Of a DNA stretch of 64,000 nt, positions 9,894 to 21,200 are shown piece by piece (the first letter of the stretch is position 1; every line of letters starts with the position of its first letter). Source of the stretch: Gautieria morchelliformis (Eukaryota; Basidiomycota; Agaricomycetes; Gomphales; Gomphaceae); NCBI GenBank assembly GCA_015179125.1, contig WHVA01000193.1, positions 1-64,000 of the forward strand. The letters run 5' to 3'. Position numbers and translations under genes: made by a program. Below the pieces are notes generated by a model. That model made no database searches and was not told the DNA's origin. It saw nothing but the letters and a program-made list of their open reading frames with translations.

Positions 9894-11643
9894 TCACTCA
9901 CTGGACACAACAGGCCCTGCCAGTTCTACATCTCCAGAATATCCAGTTGCCCAAGGGAACTCCTCTAACTCTATCCCAGGAGACCTAGCCTCTTCCAACT
10001 GCTGGCTTTCCTGATCAGCCACATTGCCTTGCAAGGTCTTGGCACTAAAAGCCTGTGGGCTCCCAAATTCAGCCACTATGGCATTGTGGACACTTTATCT
10101 GGCTGCTTGGAAGGTGGAGAATGAAAGAGTGGGTAATGAGGGACTGGTAAGTTGAGAGTGCCTCTCTCTGAGAGCTAGGTGAAAGCGGCAGATGATAATT
10201 GCTGACAAGCTGTATGTGCATTGTTAGTACAAGCACAGGTCTATTCCACTGAAAATATACCTGTTCTGAAGAGGGGTTAAGATGCCACACAGGCTTGGCT
10301 TTATATAACAAAGGAACTGAAATTAGCCATTTTTATTATCAAGATCAATGTCTTACATACCCTCAATACCTGAAATGCAAAAGGAGACAGAGTAAGCTCT
10401 CAAAGCTTAACACATTTGGTAACAAGACCTTAGATATGATAGCATTAGCTACAGTAATGGTAAGCACAAATCTGAATATAAATCAGACATAGGAAATATA
10501 ATAGGAATAATATTCCATACCCATATCTGACAAAGCCTTATCTGAGATTAGTGATATGACCATATATATGCAATATGTTGTATGCTCACCTTGGTAAATC
10601 GCTAGACTAATGAGAGATTTCTTGTCCCAAATCTCACCTTTCCACCGATGCCTCAGGGTTTGAATTGAGCTCAGAATGGTGACTATCACAACTCCAGTGT
10701 CAAAAAGGATTACAATGACATTACTGATAGTGGACACTGTCAAAGGTATTCAGGTGCGGTTTGGCAAATGCTGGCCTAGGTCTTACACCTGAAGAAATTG
10801 TTAGTATAACTCTAGGCAGAAAGTCCTAGTCAGTACTGACAAAGTGAATCTATGAAGTTGTGATTGTGAACTAGTGATATTGCAGTTGTCCAAAACAGAC
10901 TGGTACTATATCCAGTGGAATGAGTTTAGGCTATTTATACAAAGTCTACACAGGGACATACCACTTGAGTGATAATGGCACCAAGAATAAGCAGCCCAAG
11001 GACACCCAAAACTCTTTGATTCTGAAGGGAAATAGCATAGGTGTGAGCTAGCAGTAGGCCTAGACAAGTAAAGTGTGTTGATCTTTCTACTTGAGAAATA
11101 TATGGGTATAATCCCTCACCCTGTATTCCAATGACAGAAAGAACAGCACAAGTACCACTGAGGTGATTGAGAGCATTACATTTCCTCCAAATATATGAGT
11201 CTATAGGTTGCTTTTGCATGGGGAATAACAGTCATACTAGATGCTCATTCAAATCAGTAGGAGCATTACACATGAAAACCATAGATGTAATGCACCTTAG
11301 CAGAAAAGTTAGATAAGTCAACATATATCTCAACAAGATATAAAACCAAGGGCATGTAACGAGCAAGTAAATACAGAATGGTGCCCAGCCTGACGGTCTT
11401 GCACCAAATGTGGCTGATCTCAGATGGCAGTGTGAGAAGCGTGTCGAAGAAGAGTAGTGCTGTGTAACAAGGTATGGAACTGGTGGAATTACACGGGACA
11501 TGTACACATACCAAGCCCTGCGAAGACGGCAGAGTTGATCGCAAAGCTAGTTGAGGTAAGTTGCTTTGCATCGCACTCAATGTAGTAAGTACGGACCTAT
11601 CTGATAGTACCTGGATAACAGCCGAGGTGTCCGGCTGAGACAT
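9894..11643 (-). CDS. DUF6533-like seven-helix membrane protein, copy U1
   Basis: Multi-exon gene on the minus strand, ATG at 11643-11641. The first part carries SIPCYTALLFFDTLLTLPSE then HIWCKTVRLGTILYLLARYM (about 11490-11370), the signature of the basidiomycete DUF6533 domain. Later exons give LLLAHTYAISLQNQRVLGVL (about 11060-11000), VIVILFDTGVVIVTILSSIQ (about 10720-10660), a helix near 10540-10480, and a hydrophilic C-terminus with AEFGSPQAFSAKT (about 10076-10030) ending at 9894. A GT donor (GTGAGC, about 10590) and other GT-AG borders are shared by all copies. Family members are predicted multi-pass membrane proteins of unknown function, often compared with receptors. Full integrity of this copy is not established. 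Confidence 0.65.
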
Positions 11644-11730
11644 GATATAAGAAAGAAAAACTAGGATGCAGACGAGGGACCAAGTTCTGCGTAGCGATGT
11701 GGGCGATGGAGTAGTAGATTGCGAAGGTCT

Positions 11731-11738
11731 GTATATAA
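11731..11738 (-). promoter_or_regulatory. TATA box of the U1 membrane-protein gene
   Basis: Minus-strand CTTATATAC about 90 bp upstream of the ATG at 11643. The box and surrounding bases (AGAATCTTATATA) recur at the same distance in U3 and U5 and slightly altered in U2. Confidence 0.5.
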
Positions 11739-13066
11739 GATTCTGGCCATGGGTGCTGCCGGGTCAACAGATATTCACAGCATCCGATATCAGTGCCGAA
11801 GCAAGGCACAATTTGGAAGGTGGGTAGTCTGATAAACGAACATTCTATGTAGAAGTATTAACGTTAGCAATACAGCGTCGAGGCATGATGGCATCAGACG
11901 GGCGCGGGCGAGTAATTGACGCTTGGGTTCTTGCCCGGAATTGGTCATTACATCCGATTTGCCTGGGCGGAACGGCCCTCAAGGTCCGCATAAACTTGTC
12001 ATGTAGGCACGCTGGGCACTCATTGACGATTCACAGTGCAATGTTAGCGTAACACTACAGAAACCAACTGCGACACAGCTCACTGATGTGTATCAAGATG
12101 TCGCATCTTCAACGTGTTACTCATGAAGATGAGAACACGAGGAAGCGAGATGATATGAGATCTAGGCTGTCGAGTTCAACGCCAAGAGTTGGCACGTTGT
12201 TGTAATTCTATAGCGATGCTGGATAATCTCAGCAGAGACACCAGCTCGTGGCAATGTTGCTGGATATTGGGACACGAGACGTTTCTCATTTTGGTGGCAT
12301 GTGCTGTACGACGTGAGAAGAGGTCTTCTGAACAGACTATCGAATTAAACTGGGAGCACAATGACACCGCGACATTGTGCATTCGGTGTATCGGTGATGT
12401 AGAGCTCAGGAAGCTATTGAGGTGATCTGCGACGTGTTTGAAGTTTTGTTGAGTATGATATTATTCTAACGAGGAACGTGCGACCTAGCGAGAATAAAAG
12501 GTATTGGACGCCTGGCATGTTTTCGGAGTCATTCGATAATTCAGATTGGAGAATTTTGTCGCTGTCGTGAATGATGTCGGCTCCCTTGGAACACCAGTAA
12601 CAAGCTAACCTGGTTGGATCCAGAGTAAAACATAAACTACATTATCTAGATATAAACGGCATTCCCATCGAATTTCACTTATCGACCGGATACTGATAAT
12701 TCTGAGCGAAGAGAGCTTTCGTCGTGTGCGGGCCGCCCATGCACCAAACAAAGACAAACATGCACACCGACTCGGCTGCAGTTACAATGCGCAGCGTGAC
12801 ACAGACACCGACACGGATACGGACACAGACAAACTCTTCTTTCATAGCATTACCACGTATTTTACCCGTCCACTTACACAACGCTACCAGCCTTCCCTCC
12901 CAGGCTTCATATCTCCCACCGCCCTCTCCTGCCCACGGCCATGAACTTATAGTGATGATTCCGGTATGCCTTGCAGTGGAGGGGACGGTGGGATGGGTGT
13001 GTATGTGCCAGGTGTAGATAAGGCAAGGAAGGGGAACGAGCGCAGTTTACGGTATTTCCCTTTGCA

Positions 13067-13072
13067 TATAAA
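13067..13072 (+). promoter_or_regulatory. TATA box of gene A, U1
   Basis: CATATAAAG lies 70 bp before the ATG at 13142, followed by a conserved leader (CCGTCCATCCTGCATGACGC) present in all gene A copies. Confidence 0.45.
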
Positions 13073-13141
13073 GAGCCCGTCCATCCTGCATGACGCGTTT
13101 GCTGCCTTCTCCACCACGTCGCCATCCATCCATCCACCAGC

Positions 13142-13640
13142 ATGACCCAGACACAGGCACAAGCACAGGCTCTGGAGACACAACCCCACCTTAGGCAATG
13201 GTACGTCCCGTCGCCCAGTCCCGCGCGTCTCGTACCAAACGCCACTCGCTGCTCCCTAAGACCCTACCCTCCCGCCCCGCGCCCGGCCCTTCCCAGCACC
13301 GGCCACCGGCCACGAGCTCATGACGCTCTTCCCAACCGGTCCCCGAGCGGCTGCTCCTTCCCCCACGACCCACACCCACCGCGACGCGAGGGGCTTCCTC
13401 GCGCAGCCTGTGGGAGACGTATGATGCCCGGGACGAGCTCCAGCAGAATAGGCAGCTGAAGTGCGGCTGCGGCGCGTGGCGCGGGACGTCCGCGCGGTTT
13501 ACGCAGGAGCGCACGTTTTTCGGGGCGGCGGGGGCAGAGATGGGGGCGGGCGCATGCTCAAAGGCGGGCGCGCCCGTGACAACACCGACGGAGCCCCCCG
13601 CGAAGCGGAGGGCACCCCGGCCACAGGGAGCCATCGTCCA
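13142..13640 (+). pseudogene. Gene A (unknown conserved protein), copy U1
   Basis: Starts MTQTQAQAQALETQPHL followed by a GTACGT donor-like site at 13201. After a C-rich stretch, HELM...FP (about 13315) and the best-preserved block follow: YDARDELQQNRQLKCGCGAW RGTS...QERTFF (13420-13525). A CGCGAWRGTSA-type core recurs in every unit and in gene B. The 3' part is deleted to PPAKRR and then lost in the insertion at about 13640. No named domain recognised. The conserved aromatic/cysteine core and basic tail suggest a nuclear protein, but that is a guess. Exon borders are unverified. Confidence 0.4.
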
Positions 13641-13936
13641 TGGACACGTCACTGACGCGTCCATGGACGCTTAACCCTAAGAGACCACAAGGGTCCATAG
13701 GAACCATTTCCAACCACCATGTCTTCCATGCCGCAGAAACTGCTCCAGACTTCATCTATCCCCCTTGCTGTTCAAGGAGGTCACAAATGCCTACGTCCAC
13801 AATCGATGCAGCAGCAGCATCGCCTTCCAACGGTAGGCTGGTGCTGAGGCTCGCAACCATAAGCCCGGTATACCTTCCTCCTTCTTGGAGCTCCCTTGCA
13901 CGTCTCTTCTGGCTGCTGGCATCATAAGGTAAGTGT

Positions 13937-14130
13937 CTCATTGCTCCACACTGCCACCTTCACTGAACACTCGCGTCTCCCCCTTTTCCGCTCGTGGACA
14001 CATGCAGCACAGTGTACCCTCCTCCTTGGATCTGGCTCGCACATTTCGACGTGTATGCCTCGTTGCTCCACATCGCCGCCTTTGCTGAACACTCGTGTCT
14101 CCCCCTCTTCCGCTCGTGGACACATGCAGC
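13937..14130. repeat. 72-bp direct duplication
   Basis: 13937-14008 and 14059-14130 are about 85% alike (both contain GAACACTCG and CGCTCGTGGACACATGCAGC), 122 bp apart. The second copy is followed by unrelated sequence, so this is a two-copy tandem duplication, not an array. Confidence 0.7.
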
Positions 14131-14990
14131 TACGCCAGCGGCGGCATTGTTTGGTGAATGGGTGCGCGGGACTGTGTTAGGATGGGAGGGGTGTGGCCTG
14201 GCCTGGTCTACTGTGGGAAGGCAGCGGAGAGTGGAGGACTGTTTCTATTACTACTTCTATCAGGACAGATCGATCGAGTTCGAGGTGAGGCTCTCAAGTA
14301 TACTCAATTGTTCATGCGCTCAAAGCCAGGGAGTCCGCGGGACCACATGCTACTCAAGTCGCTCCTCGTATAGGAGCAAAATATCACCAGCATTTGTTCT
14401 CTGTCCGTATCTATCCAATGGATGGTCTTCGCAACAGTGTCATTGAGTCCGACACTGTACCTCTCCCGAACGCTCCAACGGGCTCTGCCGATAATTGGGC
14501 TGGGTGCGTGCTCTGGGGGTCTAATCCAGTTCTTCGTCTGGCGATGGCTCAATTTAGGTGTCAACCATATTCCTAGACCTGAAGATTGGCCGGTGTATGT
14601 ATTCGTATTCTTATCCTTACCTACCATACCTAGCCTCACTCCCTTTTAGGATGCCAGTTTAGCATGTGAGGCTCGCCTTCACGGGGATTAGCATGAGTGA
14701 ATGCACTACCTTCTTATTATTTTAATTGACCTGTAATCAAGGGTCATCGAATTACAGCCATTTGTCGCCGTCCGTGTAAACAGATTCCACCTGGAAATTG
14801 GAGTTCCGGACTACAACCCGCACTTGGCTGATAAGTCTGTGTTTATCACCGTGACGTCCTACACATATATATCACGCCTGGTAGAGCCAGCGCTGGCAGC
14901 GAAATTCCCGTCAGCAAAGCGTTCACGTCTGGATTCTTTCGTATGTGTCTTTTCAACAATGTCTTCCAGTAGGTATTTTTTAGCATGTTT
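14131..14990. other. Anonymous sequence inside the composite insertion
   Basis: Contains short open frames on both strands, including a plus-strand hydrophobic segment near 14490-14640 (LPIIGLGACSGGLIQFFVWR) and another frame at 14824-14950. They could be exons of a decayed membrane-protein gene, but I cannot assign a family and no start or splice pattern is convincing. Confidence 0.3.
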
Positions 14991-15788
14991 TGTCACAAAT
15001 ATCACATGTTCACACAATCCCCCCTCCTTTTCGTCTGCATCTTCACAACAATCCACCGTCCTCCCGTTAGCGCCGCGCGCACACCCTTGCGATCCTTACC
15101 TGATAATTCACCAGTCCACACACGTCTACCCAAGCCCACACACGCACGTCCACACAGCCCACGTCACGCCATCAGACATCGATGCCCGCGGATCCATCCC
15201 TGAGCCCGAGAGCAGCCCGAGAACGAGTGATCCACGGAGTGGCACGGTGGCTGAGCCACTACGCATGGACCTTCCCTTTTCCCATCTATTTTCCCCCACA
15301 CATCACACATTTCTGATATTCCATTCCCATGTCTCCATTCCCATTCGATAGGTAGAATATACATGCGTAACAACAACCGGCACTCCAATCCCCGTAGCAC
15401 ATGTCTCGCACATCCACCTACCGGCGCCGGTAACATCCCTTTTACCTAGCACACCACACACAGGGGTTAAATAGCTGTCGCATGTATACTAGAACACCAG
15501 TCAATCGTACTCACTGTTTTCCAAAAGATTCTCTCATCTCGAAGCGCAGTTACATCTGCGACGACTCTATCAGCAAGCATATACTTCTCATACACTCTCA
15601 GTCACTCGACTCTTGAACACAGCTCAATTCGGTTTCACTTGAAACTTGAATTATATTTCTACCGAACCCAAAACATTTATATCCAAACATCTTATTATGT
15701 TTTGCAACATTTTGAACGTGTACCGTACGTAGGAATATTTGATGGCAAGAAGAGATAAAGACATGTGTTATTAGAGTCCGGTTCAACA
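14991..15788 (+). repeat. LTR-like block related to the solo LTR at 48065-48759
   Basis: Begins TGTCACAAATATCA, comparable with TGTCATAAAAAATATCA at 48065. It shares the ordered blocks CACACACGTCTACC, GAGCCC, ATTTCTGATAT and CCATTCGATAG, then a TAAATAG box and CCAGTCAAT near 15470-15510. It ends near TTCAACA. No target duplication could be matched, so it is a decayed LTR or fragment. Confidence 0.5.
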
Positions 15789-16400
15789 CTAGTCAGCTCA
15801 CAACAATTCCTCGCGTGGAATGAAGTAAGGTGCCTTCTCCAGGTCTGAGCATATGGAGATGTTCCTGCGTCTGATCCTGCTCATGTTCGACATCCACCTC
15901 CTTGCGTGCAACTCCACCGATGACTGGAAAGTGAATGACATGTAAATATAGCTCTGTAAAATGGTTTCCATTGTATGGGTCCGTGAGACGCCATCCATTC
16001 TTGCACCATAGGAACAGTGGCGAGCGGCGAGAGCATGTCTAAAAAAGATATTCCTGTCCATCGGCTCAAGCCCTCACAACTGCAACGCTCTCGCCAGGAT
16101 AGAGGTCATTCATTTAGTGTCTTGATAATTCAAGCTCTTGGCTGGTTCCATTTTATTTGCTCACGAAGGTGTTGGATAAAATCAACAAAAGTGACAAGCT
16201 GTTCAAAGCTGGCAGCTTCAAGGAGACCAAGATTTTCCACACTAAGCAGTGAAAATAGGTTTGAAATATCGCTAGAGTATATATATACAAACAGCGGAGC
16301 AACTCGTGCCACGGTAAGCCTAGGAGCGTGCTCGTCGTGGCCGGCGATGAGTCCATATGTAACATTGTGGGCCTTAGGCCCACAATATTACTTAACGGAT
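15789..16400. other. Unrecognised sequence right of the LTR-like block
   Basis: Minus-strand frames between 15798 and 16312 (for example PYFIPREELL near 15810 and VPMVQEWMASHGPIQWKPFY near 16000) have a protein-like character and may be exons of a captured or broken gene, but I do not recognise the family. Confidence 0.3.
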
Positions 16401-16966
16401 TCTAGGGTGTGTCCATGGACACGTCCGCGGACCGGCGCTCCCCATGGCTGGGGCGTTCTGCGATGGACGAGGATCGGGCGCAGCTTTTAGCTTTAATGTG
16501 CTTCCCTGTTCCCTGTCCCTGGCTCACTGTTCCGAGGAAAGGAGTTGGGATTTTGACGGAAAGTTATCGAGTCGCAGGTTCCCGGTCTTCCTCGATTTGA
16601 TCATTGTTGCCAATGCTGGCCTTGTCCACGCGCACATCCTGATAAAATGCTACTTCTAATGTGTTCTGCAGAGCCCCTCTCGGCTCACCCCCGCCTCACA
16701 TAATTCGGGGCTTGAGCCCTGAGAGCCGGCTCGGGCTTGGCCCGGCTTTTGTCGCAGCTTGTGAGTGGGCCGAACTAAAATTCTATGTACTTTTATTAGA
16801 GTATATTAGTTTGTAGTATATATTATGTACGATAATATGAGATTATCGTACAATAATATTGCCGCCCAGGGAAATAATCTTTCCCACAGTTATTAGATGC
16901 ACGTGACTGACGCGTGTTTAGGACCATATATTCCGAACACGCTGCTCCATCCTCGCTGCTCTCCTT

Positions 16967-18216
16967 ATGCCTCCTGTCAACCTCCACCAGCGAAAGACTC
17001 TTCTTGCCACTGTTGTGCCCCTCCTCCTCCTGCAACAATGTACTCCTGGCTCTGGAATTCACCCCTCTGGCACCACAACCGCTGAACCGACCGATGACCT
17101 GACCCCTGACGACACACTCTCCATCTCAGTCGCCTGCAGTTCTTTGCCCAAAGTGGTCCCACACCCAGAACAGGGGGGCGAGCGGATAACGCCGGAGTAC
17201 CTCCGGCAGATGAGTGAGGCCGAGTGCATCTGGAGGTTCAGGTGAGTATACACTACACATAAACTCTTGAACAAACTCACAAAAACCACATTAGGTTTAC
17301 AGCAGGGGAACTTCAGCTCCTTGCGGATCTTTTGCAGCTCCCGAAACCTCTCATCACAGCCGCCGGGAGCCGCGCAAGTGCCCTCAAGGCGATCTCACTT
17401 CTTTGTGCACGCCTGCGGAGCCCAGAGGACCAGTGGTCCTTATCCACGAAGTACCACCGTCCTCAGTCCACTATCTCCCAACTCACCAATGAGACGGCCT
17501 CTTTCATCAATGCCCAGTGGGGCTTTCTCCTTGACTGGGACCGGCATGGGCTTTTGTCCCTGGAGAAGCTTGGCGAGTATGCCGATGCCCTTTACGATTT
17601 TGGAGCACCCTGTCGCAGCGTCTTTGGCTTCATCGATTGCACGATCCGGCAGACGTGCCAGCCAGGGATGTATCAGGAGCTTGCCTACACCGGTTACAAG
17701 AAATGTCATGGCATGAAGTTTCAGGGGGTTGTCGTCCCCAACGGGTTGATTGCGCATCTAGCTGGCCCATACAGGGCCCCACAGAACGACGCTGGAGTCC
17801 TGAAGGAAAGCTCACTGCTCCAGCATCTCGAGCAGTATGTGATTCAGCCTGGGTCACGGGAAGGGGATGCACCCGGGGATCGTTATTTCCAGGTTTACGG
17901 TGATTCAGCTTATGGGGTGAGCCCCTTTATCGTGAGTCCCTATTCCACCGTGAATGTGCTTACCCCAGAACAACACGCATGGAACACAGCAATGGGTGGG
18001 GTACGGATATCTGTGGAGCACGACTTCGGCCTTGTGTTGCAAGATTGGCCGTTCCTCCATGCCTTTTGGAAGCACAAGATATGGGGGAATGCGTGTGGCA
18101 CCATGTACCGCGTTGGTGTTCTCCTCACAAATGCGCATTTGTGCTTGGAGCCGAATCAGGCTTCCCTTCATTATTCATGTCCTCCCCCTTTCCTCCAAGA
18201 ATACTTCCATGAATAG
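16967..18216 (+). CDS. Harbinger DDE transposase of H1 (apparently intact)
   Basis: Two exons, 16967-17241 and 17295-18216, with a 53-nt GTGAGT...TTAG intron, giving 398 residues, normal for HARBI1-like nucleases. Exon 1 is a basic, divergent N-terminus ending MSEAECIWRFR; exon 2 opens FTAGELQLLADLLQLPKP. The DDE_4 nuclease motifs are present: GFIDCTIRQTC (first Asp, about residue 200), VYGDSAYGVSP (second Asp), GGVRISVEHDFGLV (Glu). The LLTNAHLCLEPNQ tail is also typical. No stop or frameshift is seen, so this is the most intact mobile gene in the window. It would cut at TIRs in the nucleus with help from the SANT partner on the other strand. Confidence 0.88.
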
Positions 18217-18490
18217 TCATGTTCTCTAGCAGTTTATGCATGTATGCCACCCCTGTCCCTGTTTGTAGAGCCAACAAACAATTTTTAGGTCTTTCTTTTT
18301 TTAAGAAAACCTTTTTTTTTGTCAAGAAAAAATTATTTTGTCAAATTTGTCAAGAAAACAAATTTTTGGGCCAAGAAAACAATACTTTGCAAGTGAGACA
18401 TCTCAAACTAATTATTTTTTTTTGCCAAGAAACAAATAATTTGTCAATTTTGTCCAAGAAAACAATACTTTGCAAGTGAGACATCTCAAA
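18217..18490. repeat. Duplicated 3' ends between the convergent genes of H1
   Basis: T/A-rich and repetitive. A roughly 40-bp block containing CAATACTTTGCAAGTGAGAC occurs at about 18376-18417 and again at 18456-18497, 80 bp apart; the second copy ends in the stop of the SANT gene. Runs of AAGAAAA(A) and CAAGAAAACAA repeat several more times. Confidence 0.65.
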
Positions 18491-19695
18491 CTAATTAAGG
18501 AGCCCCTGCCGCAAGATATCCAGGAGCGCTGTGCTTGTCCTCTCCTGCTGGTCATTTGCACGACGTGTCTCCTCAAGGAGCGCCTGGCGTGCCTTCCTCT
18601 CCTCCTCACGTTCCGCCTCACGCAACTTGCGGTCCTCTTCGCGCATCTTGCGTGTCTCTGCACGTGCTTCCTCCAGGAGCTCGACCAGTCGTGTAGTTTC
18701 AGTCCTCCGCCTCCCTCCCACACAGGAACGTTTCCGTCTGAAGCTCTCACGCGTATCTGTCCCAGATATGCTCGCCAATTGACTGCCATCATTCTCCTTC
18801 TCAGAAATCCCAACCGATGGAGATGGGGAGCATCCTCACTTCTGCCTAGGTCGCCGGCATATCACCATGGCGTCTCGCATAGTCTCTCCCGCATCCTTCG
18901 CCGCGTTCTGAACCTATTGATTAGATAGTTAGTAGCAATAAATATCATGAACAAAGTCCTTCACTCACCTGTTTTTCACGCTCCTTCTGCTCCTCCCTGG
19001 TCCCTTTCGCCTCCAACTTGAGATGCTGCACGGCATCCAGCTTCCCTGAGAGCGAGGCGAACAGGGCTGGATCGCGCTCCCACTCTTTACCAAGAGCAGA
19101 CCGGGGAGTCTTCTTTTTTCCCCCCTACTCTCTTCTAGTCAGCGCGCAATTTATATAAAATAATTATGCTAGGACGCACCTCCACCCAAGTGAGCAGGGA
19201 TGCCACTTTGTTCTTGAGTGTGTCCGGCTCACGGTTCAGGCAAGACCCACTCTCTTGCACGCGCCTGGCCACTTCTTTCCAGTGTTCACCCAGCTTTGCC
19301 CGTGGTGCCATGTACGGGTTGACCTCGATCACAGCGCGGAGGAGTTGGTCGAGGTCATGCAAAGAAAAGGCTTCACGCGCCTTGCGTGAAGATATGGGTT
19401 GTGACCCTAGCACACCTGACGTGTCCAACCCAGTGTTCGATGACTCGTCAGGTGTGCTAGGGGGTGCAGCGACCGAGGTAACGAGGGAGAGGGCGACAGC
19501 CGGTGGATGGGGCGCATTAGTAGAGTTAGAGAAAAGGGCGGGACTGAGGCTTTCCTCAATCCCACCTGCTTGTGACGCGATCGGAGTGCTAGGGGTGTTA
19601 TAAAAGACAGCGGGCGGGATTGGCTGCATACTCACATGTGACGCGGTGGTGGGCTGGAATGGACGTGTGGGTGTGGGCTGGAGTGGACGCGACAT
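18491..19695 (-). pseudogene. SANT/Myb-like partner protein of H1
   Basis: Three in-phase exons (19695-19180, 19124-18969, 18913-18491) with 55-nt GT-AG introns would give 364 codons. A P/S-rich N-terminus is followed by a trihelix/SANT-type segment, LHDLDQLLRAVIEVNPYMAP...GEHWKEVARRVQ (about residues 115-155), then LFASLSGKLDAVQHLK and a long charged coiled coil ending ALLDILRQGLLN. In Harbinger elements this protein brings the transposase to the ends and the nucleus. One in-frame TGA (18838-18836) interrupts exon 3; alternatively GTGAGG...CTGAG around it could be a very short third intron. Confidence 0.7.
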
Positions 19696-19926
19696 TGCTA
19701 ATATTTTCTCACGCGCCTGTAGGATAGGATTAGCAGTTCGGCGTACTCTGCAACTAATATATATTACAAACTAATATTAGAGAGTATATGTTGGGTAATA
19801 ATTATTAAGTCGATAGAAATTATTATCGGACTGTTAAAATAAGCGCCAGAAGAGCTGGTAATTTTTACATTAATTAAGGTGACTGTCACGTGACTGACAC
19901 GTGTGGTGGGGCTCCTCTCTGCCACC

Positions 19927-21184
19927 ATGCCACTCAACCGCTCCAAGAAACGGCTACTCCTCGCCACTCTGATTCCCATCGCTATAACCTCCCCACGGTT
20001 GCCTGACATCCCATCTGATTCCGAGGATACTGCAAGCCACACGCACAGTCACCTCATGCACACAGCAGGCGCCCTTTGCAAGCCAAAGGAGAAGCCACGG
20101 CCAAAGATCGGAGGCCATCGGATCACGGAGGAATATCTCCAGAGCCTCAGTGAGGCTGAGTGTATCTGGAGGTTCCGGTAAGCAACACCATGTGTCTGCC
20201 ATGCCATTATAACTAAAATATTCAACTTTGCACTAAAGGTTTACCCTAGATGAGCTGAGAAACCTCAGTCAGGTTATGGAGCTGCCAGGTCCTCTCATAA
20301 CAAAGTGCGGTTTCCACTCCTTCCCCCTCGAATCTCTCAGCCTTCTGTGCGCACGGCTTCGCAGCCCAGAGGATTTATGGTCCCTGGCCACCAAGTACGC
20401 ACACCCCCAGTCTGCGATCTCAGAGATCATGAATGAGACGGCGTCTTTTATAAACACAAGATGGGGAGGGCTTCTGACGTGGGATCATGCAGGGATCCTG
20501 AGCCAGAAAAATTTGAAGGTATACGCAGCGGCACTACATGATTTCGGGGCTCCAACCAGCACAATCATCGGCTTCATCGATTGCACCATACAACGGACAT
20601 GCAGGCCTGTGGATAATCAAGAGCTTGCTTACACAAGTTATAAAAAATTTCATGGCATGAAATTTCAGGCGGTCGTCACACCTAACGGACTAATCGCCCA
20701 CTTGGCTGGCCCATATCGTGCACCCCAAAACGACAGTGGTGTCCTGAGGGAGAGTGGACTTGTGGGTCTCATGGAGAGGTATGCGATTCAGGAGCACTCA
20801 CAGGAGGGGGATCCAGCCGAGCGGTGATTTTATCAAGTGTATGGGGATTCAGCCTATGGAGTCAGCCCGTGGGTTTGGAGTCCCTATGGTCACGTTGGAG
20901 AACTCACAAATGATGAGCGAGCCTGGAACTTGGCCATGGGTGGGGTTCGCATCTCGGTGGAACACGGCTTTGGGCTGGTCATGCAGGACTGGCCATATCT
21001 GCAATGTTTCTGGAAACACAAAATCCTTGGCAACCCCTGCGGTCTTCTCTACCGGGTGGCCGTGCTACTGACAAATGCTCATGCATGTGTCATGCCGAAT
21101 CAGACTGCCCAGCGTTACTCCTGCCCGCCGCCCTCATTGGAAGAGTATTTTTGGAGCTATAACAACGAAAACATAGCTAATTAA
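19927..21184 (+). pseudogene. Harbinger DDE transposase of H2 (one stop)
   Basis: Exons 19927-20177 and 20239-21184 with a 61-nt GTAAGC...AAAG intron at the same place as in H1; coding length is identical (399 codons with stop). The ATG has GCCACC before it. Motifs GFIDCTIQRTC, VYGDSAYGVSP and GGVRISVEHGFGLV are all kept. A single in-frame TGA at 20825-20827 falls just before the second catalytic Asp, so the protein would lack two of the three catalytic residues unless the stop is read through. Confidence 0.85.
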
Positions 21185-21200
21185 TTGCTAAGGAAGATAG

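Larger units (their letters stand above)
11644..13141. other. Divergent intergenic region of U1
   Basis: Lies between the minus-strand membrane-protein gene and plus-strand gene A. It contains both TATA boxes (11731-11738 minus, 13067-13072 plus). The same spacer occurs in U2 (26033-27437) and U3 (31962-33422). No protein is recognised in it. Confidence 0.5.
13640..16430. mobile_element. Composite insertion with inverted CCATGG-containing ends
   Basis: Unit sequence stops after about 13630 and resumes at about 16440. Both borders carry GTCCATGGAC: left GACGCGTCCATGGACGC (about 13656), right complement GACGTGTCCATGGACAC (about 16408), followed on both by CCCTA-GA-like bases. A direct TCCATGGACACGTC also sits at each edge. 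Within it lie a 72-bp tandem duplication, an LTR-like block and anonymous sequence. Ends look like diverged TIRs of an unknown DNA transposon; the boundaries are approximate. Confidence 0.4.
16799..19781 (+). mobile_element. PIF/Harbinger element H1
   Basis: 3.0 kb carrying the two genes typical of this superfamily, arranged convergently: a DDE transposase (plus) and a SANT/Myb-like protein (minus). Its ends are AT-rich inverted repeats: 16807-16828 (TAGTTTGTAGTATATATTA) and 19753-19775. A subterminal CACGTGACTGACGCGTGT at 16900 is matched in H2. It sits in the macrorepeat between ...TGTACTTTTAT and the gene B start. Confidence 0.75.

Noticed and set aside
18836..18875. Third intron in the H1 SANT gene removing the TGA
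   Set aside because: GTGAGG...CTGAG is about 40 nt, shorter than the other introns, and the bases it would remove align with coding residues (S/P-rich, then KEND) in H2. A nonsense mutation is more likely, though not proven.
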